Assembly: GCA_031460505.1 (NCBI GenBank)
Contig: JAVKTT010000003.1
Location: 233,471-297,470, forward strand
DNA from: JAAYTL01 sp031460505
Lineage (GTDB): Bacteria; Bacillota; Clostridia; Tissierellales; Tissierellaceae
Direction of reading: 5' to 3'
Length of the DNA stretch: 64,000 nucleotides
In this document: positions 31,552 to 40,692 of the stretch, piece by piece
Numbering within the stretch: the stretch's first letter is position 1
How the letters are laid out: the number at the start of each line of letters is the position of its first letter
Position numbers and translations under genes: made by a program
Notes under the pieces: generated by a model
The model's database searches: none
Told to the model about the DNA's origin: nothing
Seen by the model: only the letters and a program-made list of their open reading frames with translations

Positions 31552-32985
31552 TTAGTCAACATTAAGTTTATGATGACATGCTACAAAGTGACCTGGTCTA
31601 GCTTCTTCAAACTCTGGCACTACTTGTCTACAGATATTTGTCGCATATTTACATCTAGTGTGGAATTTACAACCACTAGGAGGATTTATTGGACTTGGAA
31701 TGTCGCCTTCAAGTATATCAGTACTTCTCTCTCTCCTAACATCCGTAGTAGGAATAGCTGATAATAAAGCTTCTGTATAAGGATGCATTGGTCTTGCATA
31801 TAATTCTTTTGTTTCAGCAAGCTCTACTATATTACCAAGATACATAACTCCAACTCTATCACTTATATATTTAATAACACTTAAATCATGTGAGATAAAT
31901 AAATATGTTAAGTCCTCTTTTTCCTTTAAGTCTAATAACAAGTTAATAATTTGTGATTGGATAGATACGTCAAGAGCAGAAACTGCCTCGTCACACACAA
32001 TAAACTTTGGTTTTAATGCAACAGCTCTAGCTATACCTATACGCTGTCTTTGACCACCTGAGAATTGATGTGGATATCTATGAATAAAATATGGAGCTAG
32101 TCCACAGTTTTCCATAGTTTCTAGCACATAATCCTGAATTTCTTGATCACCTTTTTTAAATATATCATGTGTATATAGACCTTCAGAAACTATTTGACCT
32201 ACTGTTAATCTAGGATTCAAGGATGAATAAGGGTCTTGGAAAATAAGTTGTAGATCCTTTCTTAAACCTCTCATCTCTTCCTCAGTTAATTTAGTAAGAT
32301 CAATTCCTCCATCCTTTTGTTTTTGATATTCATCAAATTTAGGATTGTCTCTATATTTATCCAACATAGTCTCAATCTTAGCTTGTATATCTTTCATTTC
32401 TTTTTCTAACTTTTGTAGTTCAATTTTGTTATCTTTATTTTTATACATCTTAGCTGCTGTATTATATTCTTTTGTTAAAATATCTGAAACTGGAGCCAGA
32501 TCATCTGCTAATATAAATGCACCTATTAATTGCACTAAACTCAGATATGCTTTTCTAGATTCAGCTGAATCTTTACGTAATGTTTCTAAGGCACTATATT
32601 TTTCATCACCTTCTGGTAAGGCTTCATATTTAGCTTTAGAATCTTCTTCTTTCTTTTGTAATTCAACTAGCTTTTTCTTCAAGCTCGGAAGTTTTTCTAA
32701 TGTATCTAATACATAATCAGGATTCACTTCATGTAATGGTCTACCATAATATAAAGTTCTACCAGCAGTTTGTTTATAGAGTTGTAGCAAACTTCTACCT
32801 AAAGTTGATTTACCACAACCACTTTCTCCTACTAATCCAAAAGTCTCACCTTCATATATTTCTAAGGAAACATCATCATTAGCTCTTACATATAAGGTCT
32901 CTCTAGAAAGTAAAGAAGACTTCTTAACAGGAAAATACTGTTTCAAATTATCTATACGAATCAATACTTTTTTATCTTTAGCCAT
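31552..32985 (-). CDS. oppF: Oligopeptide ABC importer ATPase OppF with large insertion
   Basis: The 477-residue protein is an OppF/DppF-type ATPase. It has Walker A GESGCGKST (54-62), Q-loop FQDPYSSLNPR (249-259), signature SGGQRQR, Walker B and a C-terminal Cys cluster (GCKFHTRCKYA...C). Ordinary OppF has about 310-330 residues. The extra length lies at about 86-236, between Walker A and the Q-loop. It is rich in K, E, D and L and looks like two or three long helices, possibly a coiled coil. The gene overlaps oppD by 8 bases. The insertion does not disturb any catalytic motif, so the ATPase is probably active. Confidence 0.92.
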   Translation of the reverse strand: MAKDKKVLIRIDNLKQYFPVKKSSLLSRETLYVRANDDVSLEIYEGETFGLVGESGCGKSTLGRSLLQLYKQTAGRTLYYGRPLHEVNPDYVLDTLEKLPSLKKKLVELQKKEEDSKAKYEALPEGDEKYSALETLRKDSAESRKAYLSLVQLIGAFILADDLAPVSDILTKEYNTAAKMYKNKDNKIELQKLEKEMKDIQAKIETMLDKYRDNPKFDEYQKQKDGGIDLTKLTEEEMRGLRKDLQLIFQDPYSSLNPRLTVGQIVSEGLYTHDIFKKGDQEIQDYVLETMENCGLAPYFIHRYPHQFSGGQRQRIGIARAVALKPKFIVCDEAVSALDVSIQSQIINLLLDLKEKEDLTYLFISHDLSVIKYISDRVGVMYLGNIVELAETKELYARPMHPYTEALLSAIPTTDVRRERSTDILEGDIPSPINPPSGCKFHTRCKYATNICRQVVPEFEEARPGHFVACHHKLNVD

Positions 32986-33970
32986 TTGATCTCACCCCTT
33001 TCTTTGGATAGAAGCAACGTACAGAATGGCCTTTTTCAATTTCTAATAGTTCTGGCTCTTCATCTACACATTTTTGAGTAGCATACTTACACCTTGGCGC
33101 AAACTTACATCCTTTTGGTAAGTTTAGTGGATGAGGAACAGCACCAGGTATTGCTTCTAATCTAGCACCTGCAGGTGTATCCAATCTAGGGACAGATACC
33201 ATCAATCCTTCTGTATACGGATGAGAATAAACACTATCATCACCAAATATCGTCTCAACTGGAGCTTTTTCGACAACTTGACCACAATACATGACCGCTA
33301 CATCATCAGCCATCTCATTAATAACACCTAAGTCATGAGTTATAAACAAAATAGATGTGCCTACTTCATTCTTTAATTCATTCATAAGTTTTAATATCTG
33401 AGCTTGTATTGTAACGTCTAAGGCAGTTGTAGGTTCGTCAGCAATCAATAATTTTGGTCTACAAGCTAATGCCATTGCAATCATAACACGTTGTCTCATA
33501 CCACCTGAAAGTTGGAAAGGATATTGCTTAGCAACAGATTCTGGATTTGGTATTTTAACAAGGCTTAGCATCTCTACTACATTTTTAGCTGCTTCTTCTT
33601 TACTCATACCTTGATGTATAATAAAAGGTTCTGAAATTTGTCTTTCAATTGTAAATACTGGATTAAGGGAAGTCATCGGTTCTTGGAAAATTACCGATAT
33701 ATCATTTCCTCTAATCTTTTGAATTTCTTTAATGGAAAAATTTGTAAGATCTTGCCCATTAAATAGTATTTCACCATCTTTTATATAGCCGTTGCCATCT
33801 AGCAACTTTATAATACTCATAGCAGAAACACTTTTTCCACTACCACTCTCACCAACGATTCCAAGGGTCTTTCCGGATTCAACGGCATAAGAAACCCCAT
33901 TTACTGCTCTGATTGTACCTTTTTTTGTTTCAAAATAGGTATGCAAATTTTTTATTTCCAATAATGCCAT
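32978..33970 (-). CDS. oppD: Oligopeptide ABC importer ATPase OppD
   Basis: The 330-residue protein has the usual OppD length. Motifs are Walker A GESGSGKSV, Q-loop VIFQEPMTSLNPV, signature QLSGGMRQRVMIAMAL, Walker B LLIADEPTTALD and the C-terminal oligopeptide-transporter segment with CKFAPRCKYATQKC. It pairs with OppF to drive peptide import. It starts 11 bases after oppC and overlaps oppF by 8 bases, so expression is coupled. Unlike its partner OppF it has no insertion. Confidence 0.95.
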   Translation of the reverse strand: MALLEIKNLHTYFETKKGTIRAVNGVSYAVESGKTLGIVGESGSGKSVSAMSIIKLLDGNGYIKDGEILFNGQDLTNFSIKEIQKIRGNDISVIFQEPMTSLNPVFTIERQISEPFIIHQGMSKEEAAKNVVEMLSLVKIPNPESVAKQYPFQLSGGMRQRVMIAMALACRPKLLIADEPTTALDVTIQAQILKLMNELKNEVGTSILFITHDLGVINEMADDVAVMYCGQVVEKAPVETIFGDDSVYSHPYTEGLMVSVPRLDTPAGARLEAIPGAVPHPLNLPKGCKFAPRCKYATQKCVDEEPELLEIEKGHSVRCFYPKKGVRSNG

Positions 33971-33981
33971 TTATATCCCCC

Positions 33982-35805
33982 CTATCTTTCCTGTGATTTA
34001 GGATCAATTGCATCACGCAATCCATCACCTATTAAGTTAACACTGATAATACAAACACCTAATACAATAGCTACATAAACCCATCTCCACCAGTAGTTTT
34101 GAATAACTATACTGTCATTTGCACCAAATAGCATATTACCCCATGTAGGTATAGGAGGTTGAACTCCAAAACCTAAGAATGAAAGAGTAGCTTCTGTTAA
34201 CATACTTGTGGCAAAGTTTAGAGTTGCATGCACTATTATTACTGAAATAACATTCGGTAAGATATGTTTGAATACTATATTTCCTTGTTTGATACCTAAA
34301 GCTTTAGCTGCTATAACATACTCTTGTTCACGAACAGAAAGAACTTGAGCACGTACTAGACGTTGAAGTCCAGTCCAAGATAATAGTCCTAAGATTACCA
34401 TTATTAAATAAACTCTCTGCATTGATGTTAAAGAATTTCCAATTAAGGATGAGAGAATCATTACAAAAGGTAAAAATGGAAGAGACCCGACAATTTCTGA
34501 TATTCTTTGAAGTACCATATCTACTTTGCCTCCAAAGAAGCCTGAGATTCCTCCTACTATAACACCTATTACTGTAGCAATAACTACTGCAACAGCTCCT
34601 ATAGTCATGGACATACGTCCACCGTTTAATAATCTAGCAAATATATCTCTACCTAAATCATCACTACCAAGTAAATAACCTTTTAAACCCCATGTTTCAA
34701 TATTACCTTCCTCAGTAATAGCGTAGTTTTGATTATATCCACTATATATTCTATCTATTGTATTTGAGTTCACTTTACCAGGTACAGAGGCTTGGTTATA
34801 ATAATCAGCTCCCCAAGCATAAGCCTTTCCATCTTCAGTTAAAGCAGTATAGTGATATCTACCACCTTGAACGGAAATTATTTTACTATCTATTTCAGGT
34901 ACATTACCTTCACCTTTGGCTCTTGTAATATTACCCCAAATAAACAAGTCACCTACATCATTAACTGCTGCAACAGTAGCTGAAGTAGCAGCTATTTTTG
35001 TAACATTACCCATATTTTCAGGTATTTTAGCATAGCTATTTTGTTGACTTCCAAGGTAAACTACGTCACCATCAAAAGTAAGCCCTACTACTGCATCTGC
35101 AGTTATTGCTAATTCTGCTATTTGCCCTTGATATTTGTGAAACTCATTATAGTCGTTATTCATTACATTACCGAAGAAATATACCATTCCATCATCTGTT
35201 AAAACTGCAGATGACTGATAGCCAGCATAAATATCTTTAATATTTCTTGCAGTTTGTAGCATAAATGGAATAGTTCCTTGCTGTTGACGATTACTTCCCC
35301 ATGTAAATAACTTACCTTCATCATTAAGTGCAAGAACATGATCTGTACCAACAGCAATTCTAACTACTTTACCCATATCTTCAGGTACGTTTTTTATATC
35401 AATAGTATTAGTTATCTTAGTTTTTCCCCAAGTATATACCTTACCATCTTTGTCCAAACCAACACTAAAGGTAGGCCCAATAGCAATCTGCTCTACATTC
35501 CCATCTAACTCCTTTGGAAAATCCATCATATCTAAACCAGGAGCTATATTTTGTTGAGTGGTTTCAATAAATGATAAGTCAATTGGCATAACCAATGGTC
35601 CTATTAATACTATTAAAAATATCAACAAGAAGATTGAAAGTGCTGCCATTGAAACTTTATTGCTACGATATGAATTTACCATAGTCTTTAATGGGCTTTC
35701 TACTTGTTCTTCCTCTAAAATCGATAATTCATTTCTATTTCCAAAAAGGCTCCCAAACAGGGAGTATTTCTTTTTATTATTTTTTTGATCGTTATTTTTA
35801 TTCAT
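33982..35805 (-). CDS. oppC: Oligopeptide ABC permease OppC with RCC1-like propeller insertion
   Basis: The 607-residue protein is about twice the length of ordinary OppC. Residues 1-50 are a charged cytosolic tail and 52-73 form helix 1. Residues 104-374 form seven RCC1-like blades, each ending in a W-G or related pair (125-126, 169-170, 210-211, 251-252, 290-291, 331-332, 372-373; spacing 39-43). The conserved OppC segment YLLGSDDLGRDIFARLL (377-393) and five more helices follow, with the EAA loop near AKALGIKQGNIVFKHILPN. The insertion lies between helix 1 and the LGSDDLGRD motif, so it should face outside the cell. It is a single uninterrupted frame, not a frameshift. Confidence 0.93.
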   Translation of the reverse strand: MNKNNDQKNNKKKYSLFGSLFGNRNELSILEEEQVESPLKTMVNSYRSNKVSMAALSIFLLIFLIVLIGPLVMPIDLSFIETTQQNIAPGLDMMDFPKELDGNVEQIAIGPTFSVGLDKDGKVYTWGKTKITNTIDIKNVPEDMGKVVRIAVGTDHVLALNDEGKLFTWGSNRQQQGTIPFMLQTARNIKDIYAGYQSSAVLTDDGMVYFFGNVMNNDYNEFHKYQGQIAELAITADAVVGLTFDGDVVYLGSQQNSYAKIPENMGNVTKIAATSATVAAVNDVGDLFIWGNITRAKGEGNVPEIDSKIISVQGGRYHYTALTEDGKAYAWGADYYNQASVPGKVNSNTIDRIYSGYNQNYAITEEGNIETWGLKGYLLGSDDLGRDIFARLLNGGRMSMTIGAVAVVIATVIGVIVGGISGFFGGKVDMVLQRISEIVGSLPFLPFVMILSSLIGNSLTSMQRVYLIMVILGLLSWTGLQRLVRAQVLSVREQEYVIAAKALGIKQGNIVFKHILPNVISVIIVHATLNFATSMLTEATLSFLGFGVQPPIPTWGNMLFGANDSIVIQNYWWRWVYVAIVLGVCIISVNLIGDGLRDAIDPKSQER

Positions 35806-35821
35806 CTAATACCTCCGCCTG

Positions 35822-36808
35822 TCAACTATTTACTCTAACGCGAGGATCCACAACACCATAGCTTAAGTCAGTTATCAGATTACCAAGCAAAGCTATTATT
35901 ATATAAAACATCTGAATTGCTATAGCTACATTGAAATCTTGCCTATTAAGTGCGTCCATGTAGAATTTCCCCATTCCATGAAGGTTGAACATTCTCTCTG
36001 TTATTAATGAACCAGAAAATATGCTCATAAACCATGAAATGATCAATGTTATTACAGGCAATAAAGCATTTCTCCAAGCATGTGAGAAGATAACAACTTT
36101 CTCTTTTAAGCCCTTTGCTCTTGCAGTCTTGATATAATCCATACTTAAAGCATCAATCATAGCTGCACGAACATATCTAGTAATTCCGCCTAAAGAACCT
36201 ATGACGATTACCATAATTGGCAAGAATAAATGATACATAGTATCCTTAAATAATTCCATGCCTGTTCCTTGGAACCCTGGAGTATTCATACCGCTTACAG
36301 GGAACCAATTATTTTTTACAGCAAAGAAATAAATTGCTAATAATGCAATTATAAATTTAGGCAAACTATAGCCTATTATAGTGAATACTTGTACAAATTT
36401 ATCAAATAGTGAATTCTTTCTTACTGCACAGAATATCCCTAGAGGTATCGTAATAGCAAGACAAATTGCAACAACAAATAAGTTTATAAATATAGTGTTT
36501 CTAAGTGGAACTTTTACAACATCAGCTACTGGTTGCTTATATACGTGGCTAGTTCCAAAGTCTCCCCTTATCATGTTAGCAAACCATCTAAAATATCTTA
36601 TAATTAAAGGATCATCAAGACCCATTTGTGAACGGAGCTGCGTGTATCTTTGTTGATATTGTTCAGGGGTGATAGTCTCCTTTATAGCTTGTAATTCCAT
36701 TGCAACAGGGTCCCCTGGAATCATATTAAATAGAAAAAACAAGAGAACTGACAAGATACAAAATACAAAGATCATGTACAATACTCTTTTAGCAAAATAT
36801 TTTGCCAT
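35822..36808 (-). CDS. oppB: Oligopeptide ABC permease OppB
   Basis: The 328-residue protein has the standard OppB/DppB architecture with six helices. Its N-terminus reads FAKRVLYMIFVFCILSVLLFFLFNMIPGDP (by position 4-33), and the EAA loop is TARAKGLKEKVVIFSHAWRNALLPV. Together with OppC it forms the peptide channel. It lies 16 bases upstream of oppC. A perfect 14-bp hairpin separates it from oppA. No insertion is present. Confidence 0.95.
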   Translation of the reverse strand: MAKYFAKRVLYMIFVFCILSVLLFFLFNMIPGDPVAMELQAIKETITPEQYQQRYTQLRSQMGLDDPLIIRYFRWFANMIRGDFGTSHVYKQPVADVVKVPLRNTIFINLFVVAICLAITIPLGIFCAVRKNSLFDKFVQVFTIIGYSLPKFIIALLAIYFFAVKNNWFPVSGMNTPGFQGTGMELFKDTMYHLFLPIMVIVIGSLGGITRYVRAAMIDALSMDYIKTARAKGLKEKVVIFSHAWRNALLPVITLIISWFMSIFSGSLITERMFNLHGMGKFYMDALNRQDFNVAIAIQMFYIIIALLGNLITDLSYGVVDPRVRVNS

Positions 36809-36847
36809 ATAATCACCTACTCTATCTAAAAAATTTTATGTATCAGA

Positions 36848-36878
36848 AGAAATAGGGTATTGAAAATACCCTATTTCT
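36848..36878 (-). promoter_or_regulatory. Intercistronic hairpin between oppA and oppB
   Basis: AGAAATAGGGTATT (36848-36861) and AATACCCTATTTCT (36865-36878) form a perfect 14-bp stem with a 3-base loop. On the minus strand the following bases are CTGATAC, not a T-run. It therefore probably stabilises the oppA mRNA 3' end or partly attenuates transcription, so that the binding protein is made in excess. Confidence 0.65.
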
Positions 36879-36919
36879 AATTTTTTCTTTATCTATTTAC
36901 TTTAAAAAATACAGTATGT

Positions 36920-38803
36920 TTATTCAGTTACATAACAGTAAACTAATTGGTCAATAACTCTAGCAAATGGAGTATTTTCGAATCCTACTAATTTATCATT
37001 ATAGAAGTCATGATAGATATTTGAATAAAGTGGTAATTCTGGTACTTCTTCATTCCACATATCTATATACTCAACAAATTTTTTCTTGAATCCTTCTTTA
37101 TCTTCTGCATCAGTAAGTGCTATTGATGCACCTATTGCTGCTAATTCATCATTTTTGGTATAAGCTGAGTTATATCCATGACCATACTCATCATAGTGAG
37201 TTCTGTCATAAACTGGAGTAAAGTTAGAAGCTAAGTTAAACATATGATATGTTGGAACACCATATTTAGGATCTTCTACTTTGTTTCTTTCCATATAGTT
37301 TAATAATTCTGCGAAACTCATTACAGTTTCTTCAATCTTAATTCCAGCTTCAGCTAAGTCTGGGTTTTGAACAAGTTTAACTGTTAATAATTCTGCAACA
37401 ACATTACCACTTGAAGCCCAATTAATTACTGCAGGCATTAGAGTACCATCATCAAGTTTTTTGTGACGAATTCCTGAAGTATATTCGTTACCATTTTCGT
37501 CATATACCCAGCCGCCTTCTTCTAGTAATTCAACAGCTTTTTCTAGACTATATGCATATGGATTTAATTTTTCATTAAGTTCTGCTTTTGATTCTTGGTA
37601 GAACCAGTGAGCTTCACCATATGGTCCGTGTACTACTGAACCGAATCCACCTGTAAATGCTTTAGCAAAATCATTTCTATCTAATAGATATGCTATTGCT
37701 TGACGTACTTCTTTAAATTGTGTAGGTCCAAAGTCATTACCAAATACTAATTTACCATATCCTGCACGTGGATAAGTAGTATAGTTAAATCCACCTTGTT
37801 CTACTAAGTCAAGACCAGCGTTGATTTCGTCTCCACTTGCGGAACCTAATAATATGTCTACTCCACCAGTAGATAATTCATCTAATGCTGTCTCTTCATT
37901 TACTAATTTATAAATAAGAGTTTTGATTAATGGTTTTTGGCCATTGTAATCTCCTGCATACTTTTCATTAACTTCAAGTACTGCTGTCTTAGAAGCTTCA
38001 TCATAACTCTTTAGAACATAAGGTCCACTTGATGGACGAGGAATTGCACGTCTAGCCGTATCAATTGCTTTTTCTTGTTTTTCTAGAGTAAAGTTTTCTG
38101 TGAAGTAAGCTCCATTACCATCATCTACTACATCAACATCTTCTGTCCAGAATGATAATTTTTCAGGACCAGCAGATACTAATGGAAGTTCATAGTAGTA
38201 TGGAAGATGTTTAGCATCAATAGTAAGTGAGAATTCATAATCACCTAATAATCTAACACCTGAAAATTCTTTAGTAGCTCCTGTTGAGAAATCTTCATAT
38301 CCTACGAATCTATCTCCAGCTGTTCCGTTTGCACCCATGTCCATAACAACTTTAGATGACCATAGAAGTACAGGTGCTACATAATCTTTAGCTGTGATAG
38401 GAGTACCATCATCATAAGTTAATCCTTCTTTAATAGTCCAAGTATAAGTTTTTGAACCATCTTCATTTTCTACTGCTTCATATTTTTCCACAATTGTTTC
38501 ATCAACAACATACTCTCCTAATGGAGTCATAGCTACAGTTTCATATCCACCAGTAGCAAGATAAATATCATACTCAGCTGCGTTGTTTTGGAAATGTGGT
38601 ATCCAGTCACCTGACAACTCAGTATTGTTACCAATTATAAATTGTCCTGTTGGCTCAGATGGAGGTCCTGCTGGCTCTTCATCTACTGGCTCTTGATCAA
38701 CAACATCTGGTGTATCAACTGGCTCTTCTTTTGGAGTACATCCAACTAAGAATGCCGCGAACATTGATAAAACAAGTAATAAAGCTATACTTTTTTTCAT
38801 CAT
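36920..38803 (-). CDS. oppA: Oligopeptide ABC substrate-binding lipoprotein OppA
   Basis: The 627-residue protein has a lipoprotein signal with lipobox FLVGC (about residues 18-22), an acidic Pro/Glu-rich linker (25-50) and a full SBP_bac_5 domain. It captures peptides outside the membrane and delivers them to OppBC. It is longer than average OppA (about 540), mostly through the linker and extra loops. It is first in the operon, with a GGGGGAAAG ribosome region and a TATGAT-like -10 upstream. The long region 38804-39345 precedes it. Confidence 0.93.
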   Translation of the reverse strand: MMKKSIALLLVLSMFAAFLVGCTPKEEPVDTPDVVDQEPVDEEPAGPPSEPTGQFIIGNNTELSGDWIPHFQNNAAEYDIYLATGGYETVAMTPLGEYVVDETIVEKYEAVENEDGSKTYTWTIKEGLTYDDGTPITAKDYVAPVLLWSSKVVMDMGANGTAGDRFVGYEDFSTGATKEFSGVRLLGDYEFSLTIDAKHLPYYYELPLVSAGPEKLSFWTEDVDVVDDGNGAYFTENFTLEKQEKAIDTARRAIPRPSSGPYVLKSYDEASKTAVLEVNEKYAGDYNGQKPLIKTLIYKLVNEETALDELSTGGVDILLGSASGDEINAGLDLVEQGGFNYTTYPRAGYGKLVFGNDFGPTQFKEVRQAIAYLLDRNDFAKAFTGGFGSVVHGPYGEAHWFYQESKAELNEKLNPYAYSLEKAVELLEEGGWVYDENGNEYTSGIRHKKLDDGTLMPAVINWASSGNVVAELLTVKLVQNPDLAEAGIKIEETVMSFAELLNYMERNKVEDPKYGVPTYHMFNLASNFTPVYDRTHYDEYGHGYNSAYTKNDELAAIGASIALTDAEDKEGFKKKFVEYIDMWNEEVPELPLYSNIYHDFYNDKLVGFENTPFARVIDQLVYCYVTE

Positions 38804-39345
38804 TATAAACTTTCCCCCTTAAAATTTAAAATTTTATTTTTTGAAGTAGATATGACTATCATATCACTTTAAAACAAATTAATAGTAACACTTGCATAGA
38901 ATTATATTAAAAAATGATTAGAATTATGTTTTAAACTAATATTTATAATCCAATCAATTATCTAACAATTTATTATATTCTATACCAAAACATCTAAGTT
39001 TTCAACTGTTTTTTATATCCAGCTAGTCCAACTACAAGTCAACGAAATAAGTAAATATTACCCATTATATCAACTATGCTAAAGTAATGCAATGATAAAA
39101 TGCTGAAATTGCAATATTTAAATATTCTCACAATTGAGCGTCATTATATTAATAATATCACAAATCAAAATGAATTCAACACAAATAATTAGTAAGGGAT
39201 AGATATTAAATATTTATGCTATTATAACTGTTTTATTACTATTATCTAATAACTAAAAGCAAGCAACTCTACACTCATTTTTAAGATTTTATAAATATGA
39301 ATAAAAAAGACCTACAGATTATCTCTGTAAGCCTTATATTCATTG
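38804..39345. other. Non-coding A+T-rich region upstream of oppA
   Basis: About 540 bases separate oppA from the tRNA-Lys transcript. I see no frame with a ribosome site and no recognised riboswitch. A TATGAT hexamer about 50 bases before oppA and TATAAT-like hexamers further up may be promoters. The stretch 39303-39334 is the tRNA terminator. The remainder holds nothing I can name. Confidence 0.5.
39303..39334 (-). terminator. Terminator of tRNA-Lys
   Basis: On the minus strand AGGCTTACAGA and TCTGTAGGTCT form an 11-bp stem with two G-U pairs, and six T follow. Confidence 0.75.
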
Positions 39346-39421
39346 TGGTGCACCTTCAGGGACTCGAACCCTGGGCCCACTGATTAAGAGTCAGTTGCTC
39401 TACCAACTGAGCTAAAGGTGC
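39346..39421 (-). tRNA. tRNA-Lys (anticodon CTT), CCA encoded
   Basis: The 76-base gene folds into a full cloverleaf on the minus strand: acceptor GCACCTT/AAGGTGC, D-arm GCTC...GAGC, anticodon loop CTCTTAA giving CTT, T-arm CAGGG-TTCGAGT-CCCTG, and an encoded 3' CCA. It reads AAG. It has its own terminator. Confidence 0.95.
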
Positions 39422-39544
39422 AAATTTGGAACAAGTTATATTATACTACCATAACTAAATTTTGTCTAGAATTTTTTTAAAAAAACCATAAATTAAAATA
39501 ATAAGGGGTACTGTATTCACCCTTATTATTCATTGATACTTGGA

Positions 39545-40411
39545 TTAATTATAATTTTTCTTCAAGAAAAATATAGCTAATGTACCTGGTCCAACATGAG
39601 CCCCTATTGTTGATCCTATATCCCCGATAACAAACTCTTTAGTACCAAATTTATCACTTATCAAGTCTTTTAACTTAGTTGCATTTTCAATATCATCCGC
39701 ATGTGATATACCAACAACTTGTTTTGTAAGATCAGCTTCTTTTGTTCTATCACCCATTATATCCAACATAGTTTTATATACTTTATTTTTTCCTCTAACC
39801 TTCTCTAGGGGTATTAATCTTCCATCTTCTACATTTAATACAGGTTTTATATTCAGTAGACCTCCAACAAATGCTTGGGTTTTTGATACTCTCCCACCTC
39901 TAAATAGATACTCTAAATCATCTACCGTAAATACATGTTCAATATTATCTAAATAAAACTCTATTGCCTCTAGTATCTCTTCTTTAGATTTTCCTTCTTT
40001 AGCAAGCTTTGCCGCTTTAAGCACTATTAGTCCCAATCCCATAGAAGCAGCTTTAGTGTCTATAATTTCTATGTCAAATTCAGGATATCTTTCTAGCATT
40101 TGATCTCTAACCATTATTGATACCTGATAAGTTCCAGATAGTTGTGAAGAAAAAGCTAGATAAATAACTGAATCTTTATTTTTTGCATATTCTTCAAATT
40201 TTTCTTCAAATGACCTTGCAGGAACCTGTGAAGTCTTAAAAACTACTCCTTCTCTCATACCATCATAAACTGTTTTTGATGAAATTGTGACTCCGTCAAG
40301 ATATTCTTCTTCACCTTTAATAACCACTAAAGGTAGATTATCTATATCATATTGCTTCAATAGTTCATTAGACAGATCACTACCGCTGTCAGTCAATATC
40401 TTTATACCCAT
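39545..40411 (-). CDS. DegV family lipid-binding protein
   Basis: The product has 288 residues from ATG 40411, selected because AGGAGG lies 7 bases upstream. The frame is open to 40459 without a site. DegV hallmarks are KILTDSGSDLS (residues 3-13), FKTSQVPARSFEEKF, SQLSGTYQ (fatty-acid contact serine and neighbours) and FLFRGGRVSK-type LEYLFRGGRVSK. DegV/FakB proteins bind fatty acids and present them to the kinase FakA for incorporation into phospholipid. A second, divergent DegV lies at 54563-55393. No FakA gene is in the window. Confidence 0.92.
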   Translation of the reverse strand: MGIKILTDSGSDLSNELLKQYDIDNLPLVVIKGEEEYLDGVTISSKTVYDGMREGVVFKTSQVPARSFEEKFEEYAKNKDSVIYLAFSSQLSGTYQVSIMVRDQMLERYPEFDIEIIDTKAASMGLGLIVLKAAKLAKEGKSKEEILEAIEFYLDNIEHVFTVDDLEYLFRGGRVSKTQAFVGGLLNIKPVLNVEDGRLIPLEKVRGKNKVYKTMLDIMGDRTKEADLTKQVVGISHADDIENATKLKDLISDKFGTKEFVIGDIGSTIGAHVGPGTLAIFFLKKNYN

Positions 40412-40555
40412 ATCATGACCTCCTATGTAAATAATAATTGTTATATACCCATAATACAATACTTTATTTAATAAGACAAAAACAAATTTTTTTGGTATAT
40501 ATATGTAAGGTATTAAATAAATTAGTAATAGGTATATTAAAAGGAGTGGTTATAT

Positions 40556-40654
40556 ATGAAGTTTTTTTTTATAAGTAAAAAAGTATTAAATTGGGTACTT
40601 ACTATTATAGTTGCTTTAATTTTTTGCTTGGTTCTATTCTTTATTTTTAGATAA
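40556..40654 (+). CDS. Single-helix membrane microprotein, 32 residues
   Basis: ATG at 40556 has AAGGAG (40541-40546) 9 bases upstream. The product begins MKFFFISKKVLNWVL and the rest is a hydrophobic run ending IFR, so nearly the whole chain is one membrane helix. It lies 38 bases before the ZIP transporter gene on the same strand, so co-transcription is likely. No family is recognised. The good ribosome site and fitting length support a real peptide, but a chance frame in A+T-rich DNA remains possible. Confidence 0.5.
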   Translation: MKFFFISKKVLNWVLTIIVALIFCLVLFFIFR

Positions 40655-40692
40655 TTATACCTATTATATACATAAGAGGAGGAGGATAATGA

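Noticed and set aside
33982..35805. Possible fusion of two genes by assembly error in oppC
   Set aside because: The whole length is one frame with OppC sequence on both sides of the propeller and codon use like the neighbours. No stop, frameshift or duplicated segment marks a join.
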